A stretch of 29,974 nucleotides of DNA from DATAEK01 sp036258055 (GTDB lineage: Bacteria > Acidobacteriota > Vicinamibacteria > Vicinamibacterales > 2-12-FULL-66-21): contig DATAEK010000209.1 in the NCBI GenBank assembly GCA_036258055.1, forward strand, positions 1 to 29,974, read 5' to 3'. The notes below the pieces were generated by a model, which was given only the letters and a program-made list of their open reading frames with translations, did no database searches and was not told the origin of the DNA. The position numbers and the translations under genes are program-made. Shown here in pieces: positions 6,641 through 13,317 of the stretch (its first letter is position 1; each line of letters starts with the position of its first letter).

Positions 6641-8620
6641 ATGAGCAGTGATCGGTTGGATTCCTGGAAGGAGATCGCCGCATATCTCAGGCGTAGTGTG
6701 CGAACGGTGACCCGCTGGGAACGAGAAGAAGGCCTTCCCGTACATCGTCACCTCCACACGCGGTCCGGCACCGTGTACGCCTTCAAGCCCGAGCTCGATG
6801 CCTGGTGGGCGGCGCGCGGCACACACCTCGACATACAGCCCTGGGAAACGGAGTCCGCCCACGGATTCGGCGGCGCCCGAGCATGGAAAGTTGCTGGTGG
6901 CCTTTCAGCCCTTCTGGCGCTAGCCGCGATCGCGTGGCTGGCCCTCGCCCAGCGCGAGTCTTCTCCGCCTTCCAGAGTGATCCCCTTGACGACGTATCCG
7001 GGTGTCGAGGGGCCGCCAAGCTTGTCCCCCGACGGCAATCAGGTGACGTTCGAGCGCAACGGAGATGTCTTCGTCAAACAGGTCGATGGCGAGGCGGCCG
7101 TCCGGCTCACGAGCACGGCGGAGCCGGAGTACGCACCAGCGTGGTCGCCTGACGGACGTCAGATTGCGTTCACGCGCAGCAGCGAGGGCATCTTTGTCAT
7201 CTCGCCACTGGGTGGCGGCGAACGAAAAGTAGCGGACACGCGAGCTCCGCTCCTCCTCAGGACAATGGCCTGGACGCCGGACGGGGCTTCGCTCGTCGTC
7301 AGCGAATTGACCTCGCCGATTTGTGCGAGCCTGTTTGTGATCTCGATCGCGACCGGGCAGAAGACACGATTGACCTCGCCGCCCGAGCCGAGTATCGGCG
7401 ATGGCTGGCCCGCGGTGTCGCCGGACGGCAGGACCGTCGCGTTCGCGCGCTATTCGCAGGACACGGCCGCAAACATCCACGTCGTGCCGTTGAGTGGTGG
7501 CGAGCCGCGCCAGCTCACCGCCGACAAGGGGTCAATATTCGGCCTGGTGTGGACGAGCAACACGGAGCTCATCTTCTCTTCGGATCGTGGTGGAACGTCG
7601 CGTTTATGGCGCGTCTCGGCGACGCGCATCTCCCAGCCAGCCGTGACGGCACTCGACGTCGCCGGCGAGGATGCACGATTTCCGTCAATTGCCCGTCGGG
7701 GATCAGCTGGAGTACCGCCGCGGCTGGCGTACCAACGTCTGGTCGAGAACCTGGACATCCGGCGCTCCGAGATCGTAGGCGCCGGGACGCCGGAGCATGC
7801 GTTGAAGCCATCGCGGCCGTTCATCGCGTCCACGCAATCCGAGGATCACCCGCGCTACTCGCCGGATGGAGCGAAGATCGCGTTCGTATCGCGCAGATCG
7901 GGTGCGCCCGAGATCTGGATCTGTGCGAGCGATGCATCGAATCCAGTACGACTGACGTCGATAGGAGGGCCGATCGTCATTGGGCCGCAGTGGTCGCCTG
8001 ATGGACGGAGGATCGCGTTTTTTGCTTCGACCGGTCTGGCTGGGAGGTATGTCACGTACGTGATCGGCGCGGAAGGTGGGCAGCCGTCACGCCTCACGCG
8101 CGCCGAAGGTGAGCTACAGGCGCTGCCTGTCTGGTCGGCCGATGGTCGCTGGATATATCTGACTTCCGGACGCTCGGGATCGTTGCAGATCTGGAAGGTG
8201 CCGGGACAGGGAGGAGAACCCATCCAGATCACCAGGAGCGGCGGCGCGGAAGCCGCGGTTTCTCCGGATGACCGCATCATCTATTACACGAAAGTCCCCG
8301 AGGCCGGGCCGGGGCTCTGGCGTGTGCCGGCAGATGGCGGCGACGAGGTGCTGATACTGGAATCGGTCAGGTTTGGTTATTGGTCGCTCGTTCCTCGCGG
8401 GATTTACTTCGTCGACTTCGACGTTCCGAGAGGCGCTCCGCGACCCGTACGATACTTCGACTTTCAGTCGCATCGGGTTACACAAATCGGATCGCTCGAG
8501 ACCACAGTCGCATGGACGAGCACGCCAGGGTTTGCCGTGAGTCCCGATAACCGCTGGCTTCTGTACACGAGTCTCGAGAGCACGGATGCCGACCTGATGC
8601 TGGTGGACAACTTCCGTTAG
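6641..8620 (+). CDS. HTH - transmembrane - TolB/PD40 propeller regulator-like protein
   Basis: A 659-residue protein with three parts. Residues about 5-60 are a winged-helix/excisionase-like DNA-binding unit (DSWKEIAAYLRRSVRTVTRWEREEGLPVHRH). Residues about 81-103 form one membrane helix (KVAGGLSALLALAAIAWLAL). Residues about 115-659 are a propeller made of many SPDG-type repeats (LSPDGNQVTFERNGD, WSPDGRQIAFTRSS, VSPDGRTVAFARYS, YSPDGAKIAFVSRR, WSPDGRRIAFFAST). This is the layout of one-component, membrane-anchored regulators, with DNA binding inside the cell and the propeller outside, analogous to CadC/ToxR in topology but not in family. The target genes are unknown. Its divergent neighbour also carries PD40 repeats. 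ATG 6641 fits the conserved HTH start; no strong ribosome site is visible. Confidence 0.85.
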   Translation: MSSDRLDSWKEIAAYLRRSVRTVTRWEREEGLPVHRHLHTRSGTVYAFKPELDAWWAARGTHLDIQPWETESAHGFGGARAWKVAGGLSALLALAAIAWLALAQRESSPPSRVIPLTTYPGVEGPPSLSPDGNQVTFERNGDVFVKQVDGEAAVRLTSTAEPEYAPAWSPDGRQIAFTRSSEGIFVISPLGGGERKVADTRAPLLLRTMAWTPDGASLVVSELTSPICASLFVISIATGQKTRLTSPPEPSIGDGWPAVSPDGRTVAFARYSQDTAANIHVVPLSGGEPRQLTADKGSIFGLVWTSNTELIFSSDRGGTSRLWRVSATRISQPAVTALDVAGEDARFPSIARRGSAGVPPRLAYQRLVENLDIRRSEIVGAGTPEHALKPSRPFIASTQSEDHPRYSPDGAKIAFVSRRSGAPEIWICASDASNPVRLTSIGGPIVIGPQWSPDGRRIAFFASTGLAGRYVTYVIGAEGGQPSRLTRAEGELQALPVWSADGRWIYLTSGRSGSLQIWKVPGQGGEPIQITRSGGAEAAVSPDDRIIYYTKVPEAGPGLWRVPADGGDEVLILESVRFGYWSLVPRGIYFVDFDVPRGAPRPVRYFDFQSHRVTQIGSLETTVAWTSTPGFAVSPDNRWLLYTSLESTDADLMLVDNFR

Positions 8621-8657
8621 CTCATAATTGAATCGCTGTCCGCTGGCCGCTGGCACC

Positions 8658-9359
8658 GTGAGAGAATGGAAACCGCTTCTGGTGAGTACGCAACAAACAT
8701 CGAGCATCGGCCACCGTCGACCATCGCTTGCTCCGTTTCTCGCCTACGTCGTCGTCTTTCATCTCGCATGGGCCGCCTGGCCGTACGTCGGCTACCCGAG
8801 ACTCATCGCGATTGGCAACAGGACCTTGACCTACGCTCTCCTCAATCTCGCCATCCGGCTCCTGGTGTGGGTGGCCCCGGTTTTTCTCTACCTGCACTAC
8901 GTCGATCGCGTCGATCCGCTCACGTATCTCAAGTTGAGGCAGCGCGTGCGACGCGGCATCGTCGTCGCCGGCGCGCTCACCGCGCTGAATTTCTTCGGCA
9001 TGCTGCTCCGCTTCGGCGCGCCGCACCCGGCCCTGCAGTCGGTGACGTGGAACAGCGTATTGGGCACGTCGTTTCTGGTTGGCTTCATCGAAGAGATTCC
9101 CTATCGTGGCTTCATGCTGCAGAAGTGTGCGGAGCAGACGGGCTTCTGGACGGCCAGCGTGATCACGTCCGTGCTGTTCCTGGCCGTTCACCTGCCTGGC
9201 TGGATGGCTCTTCGCATGCTGCGAGCCGACCTGGCCGTATCGATTCTTATCTTTGGTTTTGTGATGGCGATGGCGTTCAAGTATGCAGGGTCGCTGTGGG
9301 CCCCTATCGTCACGCACAGTGCGAACGACTTCCTGTCGTTCGTGATCTTCCACGTGTGA
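8658..9359 (+). CDS. CPBP-family (CAAX/ABI) intramembrane metalloprotease
   Basis: A polytopic membrane protein with about six to eight hydrophobic helices. It carries the three motifs of the CPBP (formerly Abi/CAAX protease) family: EEIPYRG (the EExxxR motif), LAVHLPGW (motif 2 with the catalytic histidine) and THSANDF (the HxxN/D motif near the C-terminus). The glutamates and histidines form the intramembrane active site. Family members cleave within or near membranes and serve in protein maturation, bacteriocin immunity or signalling; the substrate here is unknown. The start is uncertain. GTG 8658 is used, but TTG 8628 and GTG 8682 are also in frame and none has a clear ribosome site. It begins 37 bp after the regulator gene and could share its transcript. 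Confidence 0.8.
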   Translation: MREWKPLLVSTQQTSSIGHRRPSLAPFLAYVVVFHLAWAAWPYVGYPRLIAIGNRTLTYALLNLAIRLLVWVAPVFLYLHYVDRVDPLTYLKLRQRVRRGIVVAGALTALNFFGMLLRFGAPHPALQSVTWNSVLGTSFLVGFIEEIPYRGFMLQKCAEQTGFWTASVITSVLFLAVHLPGWMALRMLRADLAVSILIFGFVMAMAFKYAGSLWAPIVTHSANDFLSFVIFHV

Positions 9360-9613
9360 AGTCGAGTTCGGCGGAAGCGTGCGGGTCTTAGCCGCTTTCC
9401 GTCTTCGACGTTCCTGGGGCAGCGAGTCTGCCCACGCTCACGAAGTCCACCCGGTCCGTGTAAGCGATGTCCTTATTCGCCCGGACGGATGACAATCGGG
9501 CAAAAACGCACACAGCGGCACAGCATGACACGGCGCGGCGTTTGCTAAACCGCCTGACCGGAAACGCGTCGGATCGAACCACGGGGCCAGGGGTTTCGAG
9601 AAAGGATTCACCC

Positions 9614-10243
9614 ATGCGCCGACCGGCTTGGACCGTCGTTTTCGCCGTCTGCTGGTGTGTGTTGTTAGCGTCGCGATCCAGCGCGGCCACGCTCACCTAC
9701 ACCTTCGAGACGCCCAACTTCACAAGCGGGCAGACCACGCCACTCCTCAACGTGGCACCGAACATCGGCGCGGGCACGTTTCTGACGTCCTTCACCGATG
9801 CGAGCGATCCGACTGGCTACGAGATCGCACCCTTTCAGCCGAATCCTCTGGTGACCGGACTTTCCCTGGTTGCACCGACCACAACGACTCCGTTGTCGCT
9901 GACCTTCAATACTGGGGTCACGCAGCTCTCGGTGAACTTCGGCATGAACGGCCCGCAGGGTCCCTTTGGCTTCCTGCGACTGATCACGCCGTCGGGTTCC
10001 GTCGATCAGGCCGGTTCCAATGTGGGCGGCGCGTTCCCCGGCGGGACGCTCACCTTCTCGTCGGCCTCGCCATTCACGACGGCCACGCTGCAGGCGTTCC
10101 TCTCCGGAGGCGCACTGGCGACGCAGCTCGACATCGACAATCTGATCCTGACCACTCCCACCGCCGTTCCCGAGCCGGCCACGCTGACCCTTGTGGGTCT
10201 TGGGGTGTCGGCCCTCGCGGTGAGGCGCAAGCGGAGGGCCTAG
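9614..10243 (+). CDS. PEP-CTERM sorting domain protein
   Basis: A 209-residue exported protein. It starts with a signal peptide (residues about 1-25, with hydrophobic VVFAVCWCVLLAS and cleavage near SSAA). The middle part is a beta-rich, Gly/Thr/Ser-rich surface domain of unknown function. The end is a textbook PEP-CTERM tripartite signal: VPEPAT, then the helix LTLVGLGVSALAV, then the basic tail RRKRRA. Exosortase recognises this signal and attaches or releases the protein at the cell surface, so an exosortase gene should exist elsewhere in the genome. ATG 9614 is chosen over an upstream in-frame start because AAAGGA lies 7 nt before it and the signal peptide begins there. It ends 3 bp from the convergent rtcB stop codon. 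Confidence 0.9.
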   Translation: MRRPAWTVVFAVCWCVLLASRSSAATLTYTFETPNFTSGQTTPLLNVAPNIGAGTFLTSFTDASDPTGYEIAPFQPNPLVTGLSLVAPTTTTPLSLTFNTGVTQLSVNFGMNGPQGPFGFLRLITPSGSVDQAGSNVGGAFPGGTLTFSSASPFTTATLQAFLSGGALATQLDIDNLILTTPTAVPEPATLTLVGLGVSALAVRRKRRA

Positions 10244-10246
10244 CGA

Positions 10247-11659
10247 TCAATCCTCCGGCGGCTCGCCGCTCGGCGCCATCTTCACGAGCCGCGGCTCGAA
10301 CCGCGCCAACGGCTCGACGAGATCGCTCTGCGCAGACATCACCTCGTCGATGTCCTTGTACGCCATCGGCACTTCGTCGAGGCCGGCCGACAGCAGCGTG
10401 ACACCACGCTCGCGGAGGAACTGCTGCGCCGCGTCCCACGTGAACAGGGCTTTCGCTCTGGTTCGGCTCATGCGCCGGCCGGCTCCGTGCGACGCGGAGT
10501 TCAGCGACGCGGCGACACCCTTTCCACGAACCACGTATCCGGGCGTTCCCATCGAGCCCGGGATGATCCCCAGTACTCCCGCACCAGCCGGCGTGGCGCC
10601 TTTCCGATGGACGATGAGCTCCGCTTCCGACCCATCAGGAAGGCGGTGACGCTCACGCCAGGCGAAGTTGTGATGATTCTCGATGTCGAGCAGCACCGGC
10701 ACGCCGAGCGCGCGCGCGACGGACGCATGAATCAATTCGTGATTCGCCGCCGCATATCGTCCCATGAGCTCCATCGCCGCCCAGTACTCCTGACCGGCTT
10801 CACTCGCCAGGTCCAGCCACGCGAGATGCGAGAGCTCACGCGGCAGCTCCGGATGGCTCTCCTGCGCGAGGCGGCTGTAGTGTTGTGCGACCTGCGCGCC
10901 CGAGCCGCGACTTCCAGAGTGGCTGAGAAGCGCGAGGTATGTCCCCCGTGGAAGACCGACCGTGTCGTCGAGAACGGTCAGCTCCCCGAACTCCACGAAG
11001 TGGTTGCCGCTTCCGCTCGTTCCGAGCTGACTCCACGCCCGGTCCTTCAGCCTGGCCGTGACCGGCGTGATCTTCCAGTCGCGGTCCATGACGTCGTGCT
11101 GGTGTCTGGACTTGAACGTGGCGCCCATCCCGAACCGCGTTTCGCGTTCGAGCACACGCGAGAGGCGGGGCTTCTCGTCAGCGACGGCGTGAACCGGCAG
11201 CTCCAGCACCGTCATCTTCATGCGGCACGCAATGTCGACGCCCACGGCATACGGGATCACCGCGTCGTGCGTTGCGAGCACCCCTCCAATCGGCAGCCCG
11301 TAGCCGACGTGGGCATCGGGCATGAGCGCCCCCGACACTGCGACCGGGAGCTTGCACGCGTTTTTGAGCTGCTGCACCGCATCCGCTTCGAGATTCGTTC
11401 CCCAGATCTGATACGGTGCATCCTTCTCTCGCGCCCGGAACGTTTTTCCGGCCGCAGCGTGAGCAACGAGCTCCTGCGCCAGCTCTCCGTAGTCTTCATC
11501 GTCGACGAACGCCGCCGGTGACGCGGCGACGCGTGCCATGTCCTCCCGGACGGTCGCCATGCTCCGCTTCGCCGTGTGCGACCGTTGCAGAACCTGTTTG
11601 GCCCGTTCCGCACAAGGGCCCGCGGGAATGCCGAGGGCAACCAGATCGCGTGTCTTCAT
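10247..11659 (-). CDS. rtcB: RNA-splicing ligase RtcB (3'-phosphate / 5'-OH RNA ligase)
   Basis: A 470-residue RtcB-family ligase. It joins RNA ends carrying 2',3'-cyclic phosphate or 3'-phosphate to 5'-hydroxyl ends, using GTP and Mn2+. All the expected metal and active-site motifs are visible: PDAHVGYGLPIG (D115, H117), GVDIACR with the metal-binding C145, GSGNHFVE with H220, HSGSRG with H247, ENHHNFAW with H329/H330, HRKGATPAG (H351) and SHGAGR, whose H391 corresponds to the guanylated histidine. It is about 60 residues longer than E. coli RtcB. The ribosome site AAAGGA is 8-9 nt from ATG 11659, and only 15 bp separate it from rtcA, so the two are cotranscribed as the distal genes of the rsr operon. 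Its probable substrates are cleaved tRNAs or other stress-cleaved RNAs. Confidence 0.96.
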   Translation of the reverse strand: MKTRDLVALGIPAGPCAERAKQVLQRSHTAKRSMATVREDMARVAASPAAFVDDEDYGELAQELVAHAAAGKTFRAREKDAPYQIWGTNLEADAVQQLKNACKLPVAVSGALMPDAHVGYGLPIGGVLATHDAVIPYAVGVDIACRMKMTVLELPVHAVADEKPRLSRVLERETRFGMGATFKSRHQHDVMDRDWKITPVTARLKDRAWSQLGTSGSGNHFVEFGELTVLDDTVGLPRGTYLALLSHSGSRGSGAQVAQHYSRLAQESHPELPRELSHLAWLDLASEAGQEYWAAMELMGRYAAANHELIHASVARALGVPVLLDIENHHNFAWRERHRLPDGSEAELIVHRKGATPAGAGVLGIIPGSMGTPGYVVRGKGVAASLNSASHGAGRRMSRTRAKALFTWDAAQQFLRERGVTLLSAGLDEVPMAYKDIDEVMSAQSDLVEPLARFEPRLVKMAPSGEPPED

Positions 11660-11674
11660 GATGTGTTCCTTTGC

Positions 11675-12703
11675 CTACGTCGAGCCAACTGTGACCCGGT
11701 AGACGCCGCCCGATTCATGGGCGACGGCGATCGGGACGTCGAGAAACCGCCGGATGACGCCGGCGTTCGTCAGCGTGTGAGACGACGGCGCCAGGGTGCG
11801 ATACGAACCGGCGCCTGCGAGCGCCATCGGAATCAGCAACTGGTCGGCCAGGTAGACGCCCACTGGCGCATCCGTCGCCAGGTACGCTTCCGCTTCGTAA
11901 CACGCCGCGGACGCGACCTTCTCCGACGTCACCCCTTTGACTCCGAAGCCCGTGATCACGTCGATCACCGCCTCGCTTTCGATGACGATCATGACGACGT
12001 TGCCGGGTCCGACAGAGGAGTGGACGCACTCGATTCGACAGACCTCGCGATCCAGTCCGAGGCGTTCCCTCACCACGGCCAGCTCGCGCTTGGCGATGTT
12101 CTCCGGGAGCGACGCGACCAGCGCACGAGCATGGACGCGCGTCGATCCGCGATCCAGCAACGACAACGTACGAAGCGTCGAGCACGGCTCGATGTCGACC
12201 TTAAAACGCCCACCTCCCGCCGGGTAGAAGCCGTAGGTTTCGAGCGTCGTGTCCACCGAAGCCCCCATGCGTCGAAGCACCGGCAGGAAGGTCGTCGCCA
12301 GGAAATCGAACGGCGGCGCGAACGGGTTGTGCGTGCCCCCCTCGAGCGTGAGCCGCGAGCGCTCGCGTGCGAGCAGCAACGCCGGCAGAATTGTCTGGAA
12401 GACGAGCGTCGCGCTGCCCGCTGTCCCGACGGCGAAACGGTACTCGCCGCCCCGCACGGGCGACGGCTCGAAGCTCAATGATCGCGAACCGAGCTCGGCC
12501 CCCGACACGCGTGCACCGCTCACGTCCGCTGCCGCGCGCACGGCCGTGAGGTGCTGCCGCAGGAGCCCCGGCTTCTGCCTGCCAGCCCGAATGGCTTCGA
12601 TGCGAAACGGCCGCCCCGTGACGAGCGAGAGCGCAAGCGCGGTTCGGAGGATCTGCCCGCCGCCTTCGCCTTCGGAGCCGTCGATGGTGATCGAGTCGGG
12701 CAT
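11675..12703 (-). CDS. rtcA: RNA 3'-terminal phosphate cyclase RtcA
   Basis: A 342-residue cytoplasmic enzyme that converts an RNA 3'-phosphate to a 2',3'-cyclic phosphate through an adenylated histidine. The family start is clear (SITIDGSEGEGGGQILRTAL), followed by the conserved RAGRQKPGLLRQHLTAV, GGTHNPFAPPFDFL and YPAGGG blocks. The nucleophile is H309 in PSSHTLTN, the same residue number as in E. coli RtcA. ATG 12703 is the real start: GAGGA lies 6 nt upstream and the GSEGEGGGQ block is then at the normal position. An upstream in-frame ATG at 12757 lies within a 55-bp tandem repeat whose copies duplicate a ribosome-site-like sequence. RtcA probably prepares ends for RtcB or affects the RNA signal read by RtcR. 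Confidence 0.96.
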   Translation of the reverse strand: MPDSITIDGSEGEGGGQILRTALALSLVTGRPFRIEAIRAGRQKPGLLRQHLTAVRAAADVSGARVSGAELGSRSLSFEPSPVRGGEYRFAVGTAGSATLVFQTILPALLLARERSRLTLEGGTHNPFAPPFDFLATTFLPVLRRMGASVDTTLETYGFYPAGGGRFKVDIEPCSTLRTLSLLDRGSTRVHARALVASLPENIAKRELAVVRERLGLDREVCRIECVHSSVGPGNVVMIVIESEAVIDVITGFGVKGVTSEKVASAACYEAEAYLATDAPVGVYLADQLLIPMALAGAGSYRTLAPSSHTLTNAGVIRRFLDVPIAVAHESGGVYRVTVGST

Positions 12704-12708
12704 TGCTG

Positions 12709-12861
12709 TCCTCGCGGGCGGTCTTTGCCCGCGTTGTGCCACGTTTCCGGAGGGCATCGTCTATCCTCGCGGGCGGCCTATTCCTGCGTTGTGCCACGTT
12801 TCCCGCGAGCGTCGTTTGTCCTCGATGGCGGCCCGTTCCTGCGCGTTCCTCACGATTACAA
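12709..12861 (-). repeat. 55-bp tandem repeat in the rtcA leader
   Basis: Two good copies (12709-12763 and 12764-12818) and a third degenerate, partial one (from 12819) repeat with a 55-bp period. On the plus strand each begins TCCTCG-(C/A)-(G/T)-GGCGG. The first two also share GCGTTGTGCCACGTTTCC. In the direction of transcription each copy therefore ends with CCGCC followed by a GAGGA ribosome-site-like sequence. The copy next to rtcA supplies its actual ribosome site; the middle copy places GAGGA before the in-frame ATG at 12757. The role is unknown: translational control, RNA processing or simple local duplication are all possible. Confidence 0.75.
12714..12732 (-). promoter_or_regulatory. 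Hairpin abutting the rtcA ribosome site
   Basis: On the transcribed strand, GCGGGC and GCCCGC form a perfect 6-bp GC stem around a 7-nt loop (AAAGACC). The stem ends exactly where the GAGGA ribosome site begins (12713-12709), 11 nt from the rtcA start codon. Such a position could stabilise the processed rtcA-rtcB message 5' end or modulate ribosome access. In the second repeat copy the stem is disrupted by base changes, so only the copy adjacent to rtcA keeps it. Confidence 0.5.
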
Positions 12862-12986
12862 GCGCCGGCCAACGTCGGCAAGACATCTCTTGCTGCTCTA
12901 TCCACTGAGCTACCGCCGCTCGAGCGGCGGGTCGGATTCGAACCGACGACCATCAAGGTAGATGTAGTCCTGCCTGCATCCGGCGC
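12862..12986 (-). ncRNA. Y RNA-like ncRNA 3 with circularly permuted tRNA body (YrlA-like)
   Basis: A 125-nt element read 12986 to 12862. Outer stem GCGCCGG (12986-12980) pairs with CCGGCGC (12868-12862). The internal loop is ATGCA against GACGTTGG. The inner stem GGCAGGAC (12974-12967) pairs with GTCTTGCC (12884-12877) with one G-U. On top sits a tRNA body in permuted order: T-arm GTCGG-TTCGAAT-CCGAC (12947-12931); acceptor 3' strand CCGCCGC; a TCGA loop (12923-12920); acceptor 5' strand GCGGCGG; TA; and D-arm GCTC-AGTGGATA-GAGC (12910-12895). The T-loop and the GG of the D-loop are canonical, so an elbow contact is expected. The anticodon arm is replaced by the Y stem, and there is no CCA. 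Bacterial YrlA RNAs near Ro60 are known tRNA mimics. Exact ends are not determined. Confidence 0.88.
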
Positions 12987-13020
12987 CGATCTCATCCAGC
13001 CACGAATCATCCCCCTGAGC

Positions 13021-13119
13021 GCGATGACAAGAGGATGCGAGAGCTCACCGGACGCTTTTTGACATCCTGTGCCGGGATTCGAACCCGGTTGGACATGTAC
13101 TCCCGCACGCATTCACCGC
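13021..13119 (-). ncRNA. Y RNA-like ncRNA 2 with T-arm but no D-arm
   Basis: A 99-nt element read 13119 to 13021. Outer stem GCGGTGA (13119-13113) pairs with TCATCGC (13027-13021), one G-U. The internal loop is ATGCG against TCCTCTTG. The inner stem TGCGGGAG (13107-13100) pairs with CTCTCGCA (13043-13036), one G-U. Above it are an 11-nt linker starting TACAT, a perfect T-arm CCGGG-TTCGAAT-CCCGG (13088-13072) and an acceptor-like hairpin CACAGGATG / CGTCCGGTG (13071-13063 and 13054-13046, one A-G mismatch) with loop TCAAAAAG. Only AG separates this hairpin from the inner stem, where element 3 has its D-arm. It therefore keeps the T-loop but cannot make the tRNA elbow in the usual way. It sits 34 nt upstream of element 3 on the same strand. 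Confidence 0.78.
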
Positions 13120-13204
13120 ATATTCCGTTCCGACTGTGCAACTCGCAGCCCCGGTGCGCTTCACTGCTATCCGTGGCAAAAAGGTTCACCGCCGCTGGCA
13201 CTCT

Positions 13205-13227
13205 CGGTTCGCCCACCGGCGAAACCG
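13205..13227 (-). other. Strong hairpin just downstream of Y RNA-like element 1
   Basis: On the transcribed strand, CGGTTTCGCC (13227-13218) pairs with GGCGAACCG (13213-13205) over 9 bp with one bulged T and a GGTG loop. It starts 5 nt after the 3' end of element 1. There is no T-run directly after it; a T5 run lies 22 nt further on (13182-13178). It may define or protect the 3' end of element 1, or act as a weak attenuator inside the operon. Either role is inference. Confidence 0.5.
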
Positions 13228-13232
13228 GAAAT

Positions 13233-13296
13233 GGGCCGGACAAAATTGTGCGAGACGTTGATCGTTGAGGATGTAGTCTCGCACGCATTCCGGCCC
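13233..13296 (-). ncRNA. Y RNA-like ncRNA 1, minimal stem-loop
   Basis: A 64-nt element read 13296 to 13233, beginning 21 nt after the rsr stop codon. Outer stem GGGCCGGA (13296-13289) pairs perfectly with TCCGGCCC (13240-13233). The internal loop is ATGCG against CAATTTTG (5 and 8 nt). The inner stem TGCGAGAC (13283-13276) pairs perfectly with GTCTCGCA (13256-13249). The 19-nt apical loop starts TACATC, as does the equally long linker of element 3. There is no tRNA-like part. The lower half is the same frame as in elements 2 and 3, so I read it as the Ro60-binding part of a Y RNA without the effector module. The CTTG/TTTG before the 3' outer strand recalls the CUUG of animal Y RNAs, which is only suggestive. 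Confidence 0.78.
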
Positions 13297-13317
13297 CTCC
13301 CAGACCCGTTGGTCGCG

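Noticed and set aside
9500..9613. Sigma54-type promoter in front of the PEP-CTERM gene
   Set aside because: GC-rich TGACACGG- and GGCACAG-like strings occur, but no GG/GC pair has the correct 10-bp spacing.
12709..12861. 55-bp direct repeats as a CRISPR array
   Set aside because: Copies are contiguous with no unique spacers, are degenerate, and there are no cas genes. The CARF domain of RtcR is part of that regulator and does not indicate CRISPR here.
12862..13088. Ordinary tRNA genes suggested by the TTCGAAT T-arms
   Set aside because: Neither site folds as a normal tRNA in linear order. The acceptor strands at 12913-12930 are joined by a 4-nt loop in the wrong order, there is no anticodon loop or CCA, and the second site has no D-arm. 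Their position after rsr fits Y RNA tRNA mimics.
12201..13112. Minus-strand frame of about 300 codons through the Y RNA region and the start of rtcA
   Set aside because: It runs through structured RNA and tandem repeats and then out of frame through rtcA; no domain and no ribosome site.
13178..13182. Intrinsic terminator at the T5 run between Y elements 1 and 2
   Set aside because: The strong hairpin is 22 nt away from the T-run and no GC stem directly abuts it, so it does not have terminator geometry.
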